In this document: one piece after another, positions 8,912 to 10,009 of the stretch
Position numbering within the stretch: position 1 is the stretch's first letter
Layout: every line of letters begins with the position of its first letter
Assembly: GCA_025925615.1 (NCBI GenBank)
Contig: JAICLN010000127.1
Coordinates: 1-10,009, forward strand
Origin: Actinomycetospora sp.
Lineage (GTDB): Bacteria; Actinomycetota; Actinomycetes; Mycobacteriales; Pseudonocardiaceae
DNA length: 10,009 nucleotides
Reading direction: 5' to 3'
The notes under the pieces: model-generated
The model's database searches: none
Told to the model about the DNA's origin: nothing
Seen by the model: the letters and a program-made list of their open reading frames with translations, nothing else
Position numbers and translations under genes: made by a program

Positions 8912-10009
8912 TCAGCCGTGGACGCGCCGGACCCAGGCGGCCGGCTCGGTGATCTCCGAGCGCCGGGGCAGCGTCTCGGGCGAGGTCCAGACGGCGTTGA
9001 AGCCCGACATGCCGACCGTCGCGACGACCTCGTCGACGAACACCCGGCCCTGCTCGTACTGCTGGATCTTGGCCTGGACGCCCAGCAGGACGCGGAGCAG
9101 CCGGTCGACCGGCCCGCCGCCACGCCGCCGCGCGGAGAACCGTCGCCGGATGACCTCCACCGACGGGACCACCGCGGGACCGACCTCGTCCATGACGTGC
9201 TCGGCGTGCCCCTCGAGCAGGGTCGTGAGCGCGAGCAGGCGGTCGAGGACCTCGGTCTGCGCGGGGCCCTGCAGCATCTCGAGCAGCGAGACGTCACTGC
9301 GCGAGCGCAGCGCCTTGACGATGTCCGGAATCCGGTCGAGGGCCGCGGTCACCCCGCTCTCCATCCCGGAGGCGAACGTCGTGACCTCGTCGCGGAAGTG
9401 GTCGCGCAGCCACGGCACGGCGGTGAACTGCAGCCGGTGGGTGGCCTCGTGCACGCACACCCACAGCGCGAAGTCGTCGGCGTCGACGTCGAGCGCGTCG
9501 CGGGCCGCGGTGACGTTGGGCGCGACGAGCAGCAGCTGCCCGGCGCGCTCCGGCCCGGCGAACGGGTCGTACTGGCCGAGCACCTTGGTGGACAGGAACG
9601 AGAGCAGCCCGCCCATCTGCACGGCGGCGACCGAGGACGTCACGCCGCCGGCGACGCGGGCCAGCGTGCTCGGCGGGCCGGAGCGCACCGTCGGCAGCCG
9701 CACGCCCGAGGTGAGGGCGGCGATGCCCTCGGTGGCCGACGCGATCCAGCCGGGCCGGTCGACCACCGCGGCGCCGGGGATCGACAGGTCCCCGCCGAGC
9801 CCGGTGAGCTCGCGGACGTGCCCCTCACCCACCCGCGCGCCGTCCGCCAGCCGGGCGACCTCGAGCGCGGCCTCCTCGGCCGGCACCGACGGTCCCGGCG
9901 GGACCAGGCGGGAGCCGGTGGCGGCGGCGAGGTCCCAGCGGACGGGCAGGCCGGTGGGCTGCGACCCCGCCGCCGGGTCTCGGGTCTCGGGAGCGTCCTG
10001 GGCGGTCAC
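8912..10009 (-). CDS. DUF2342 family zinc-dependent metalloprotease-like protein (start at or beyond window edge)
   Basis: At least 365 residues of the actinobacterial DUF2342 family, the type encoded next to tilS in mycobacteria (Rv3626c-like). The putative zinc site is HEATH at residues 187-191, within [13 protein letters not shown], and a conserved [12 protein letters not shown] at 266-277 probably supplies a further ligand. Flanking helices dominate the rest, and no signal peptide or transmembrane segment is obvious, suggesting a cytoplasmic protein. Substrate and activity are unknown; some members are annotated as associated with coenzyme F420 biosynthesis, but nothing here tests that. 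The frame remains open to the edge and a GTG coincides with base 10009, so the true start may be there or upstream. The stop is 4 bases before the tilS start, so the two genes are probably co-transcribed and translationally coupled. Confidence 0.9.
   Translation of the reverse strand: MTAQDAPETRDPAAGSQPTGLPVRWDLAAATGSRLVPPGPSVPAEEAALEVARLADGARVGEGHVRELTGLGGDLSIPGAAVVDRPGWIASATEGIAALTSGVRLPTVRSGPPSTLARVAGGVTSSVAAVQMGGLLSFLSTKVLGQYDPFAGPERAGQLLLVAPNVTAARDALDVDADDFALWVCVHEATHRLQFTAVPWLRDHFRDEVTTFASGMESGVTAALDRIPDIVKALRSRSDVSLLEMLQGPAQTEVLDRLLALTTLLEGHAEHVMDEVGPAVVPSVEVIRRRFSARRRGGGPVDRLLRVLLGVQAKIQQYEQGRVFVDEVVATVGMSGFNAVWTSPETLPRRSEITEPAAWVRRVHG

Overview
The window is a high-GC actinobacterial chromosome segment, probably Pseudonocardiales-like (an impression from protein style, not a database result). 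GC is high throughout, third codon positions are GC-biased, and GTG starts are frequent. Every gene I can support lies on the minus strand, so transcription runs from base 10009 toward base 1. The outer genes belong to a conserved actinobacterial housekeeping neighbourhood: a DUF2342 zinc-metalloprotease-like protein, then tilS, then hpt, and at the far end ftsH. dacB and folE usually flank this group and would lie just outside the window.

Bases 7324-10009 hold the DUF2342 protein (start at or beyond the window edge) and then tilS. The tilS reading frame has no stop codon before hpt. The two form one continuous 527-codon frame that encodes a TilS-hypoxanthine phosphoribosyltransferase fusion. 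The hpt part also keeps a plausible internal ribosome binding site and GTG start, so a separate Hpt may be made as well.

Bases 2912-7230 hold a four-gene MacAB-type cassette that is probably one operon: a periplasmic-adaptor-like membrane fusion protein, an ABC ATPase, a MacB/FtsX-type permease, and a small single-pass membrane protein with an extracytoplasmic DUF5666-like domain. The first three genes overlap by 4 bases (ATGA, GTGA) and the fourth follows after 37 bases. The adaptor carries two long low-complexity inserts.

Bases 2620-2911 are a non-coding gap with a 61-base near-palindrome. Bases 1057-2619 hold a HerA-like P-loop ATPase of the DUF853/YjgR family, followed directly by a 9-bp GC hairpin. 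Bases 889-1056 are the ftsH leader, and bases 1-888 are the N-terminal half of FtsH.

Both the adaptor gene and the DUF853 gene have a TANNNT -10-like hexamer exactly 7 bases before the start codon and no clear Shine-Dalgarno, which is the usual layout of leaderless actinobacterial transcripts. The efflux-type operon and the DUF853 gene therefore look like two independent transcription units placed between hpt and ftsH. I see no RNA gene, insertion sequence, CRISPR array or convincing defence system.
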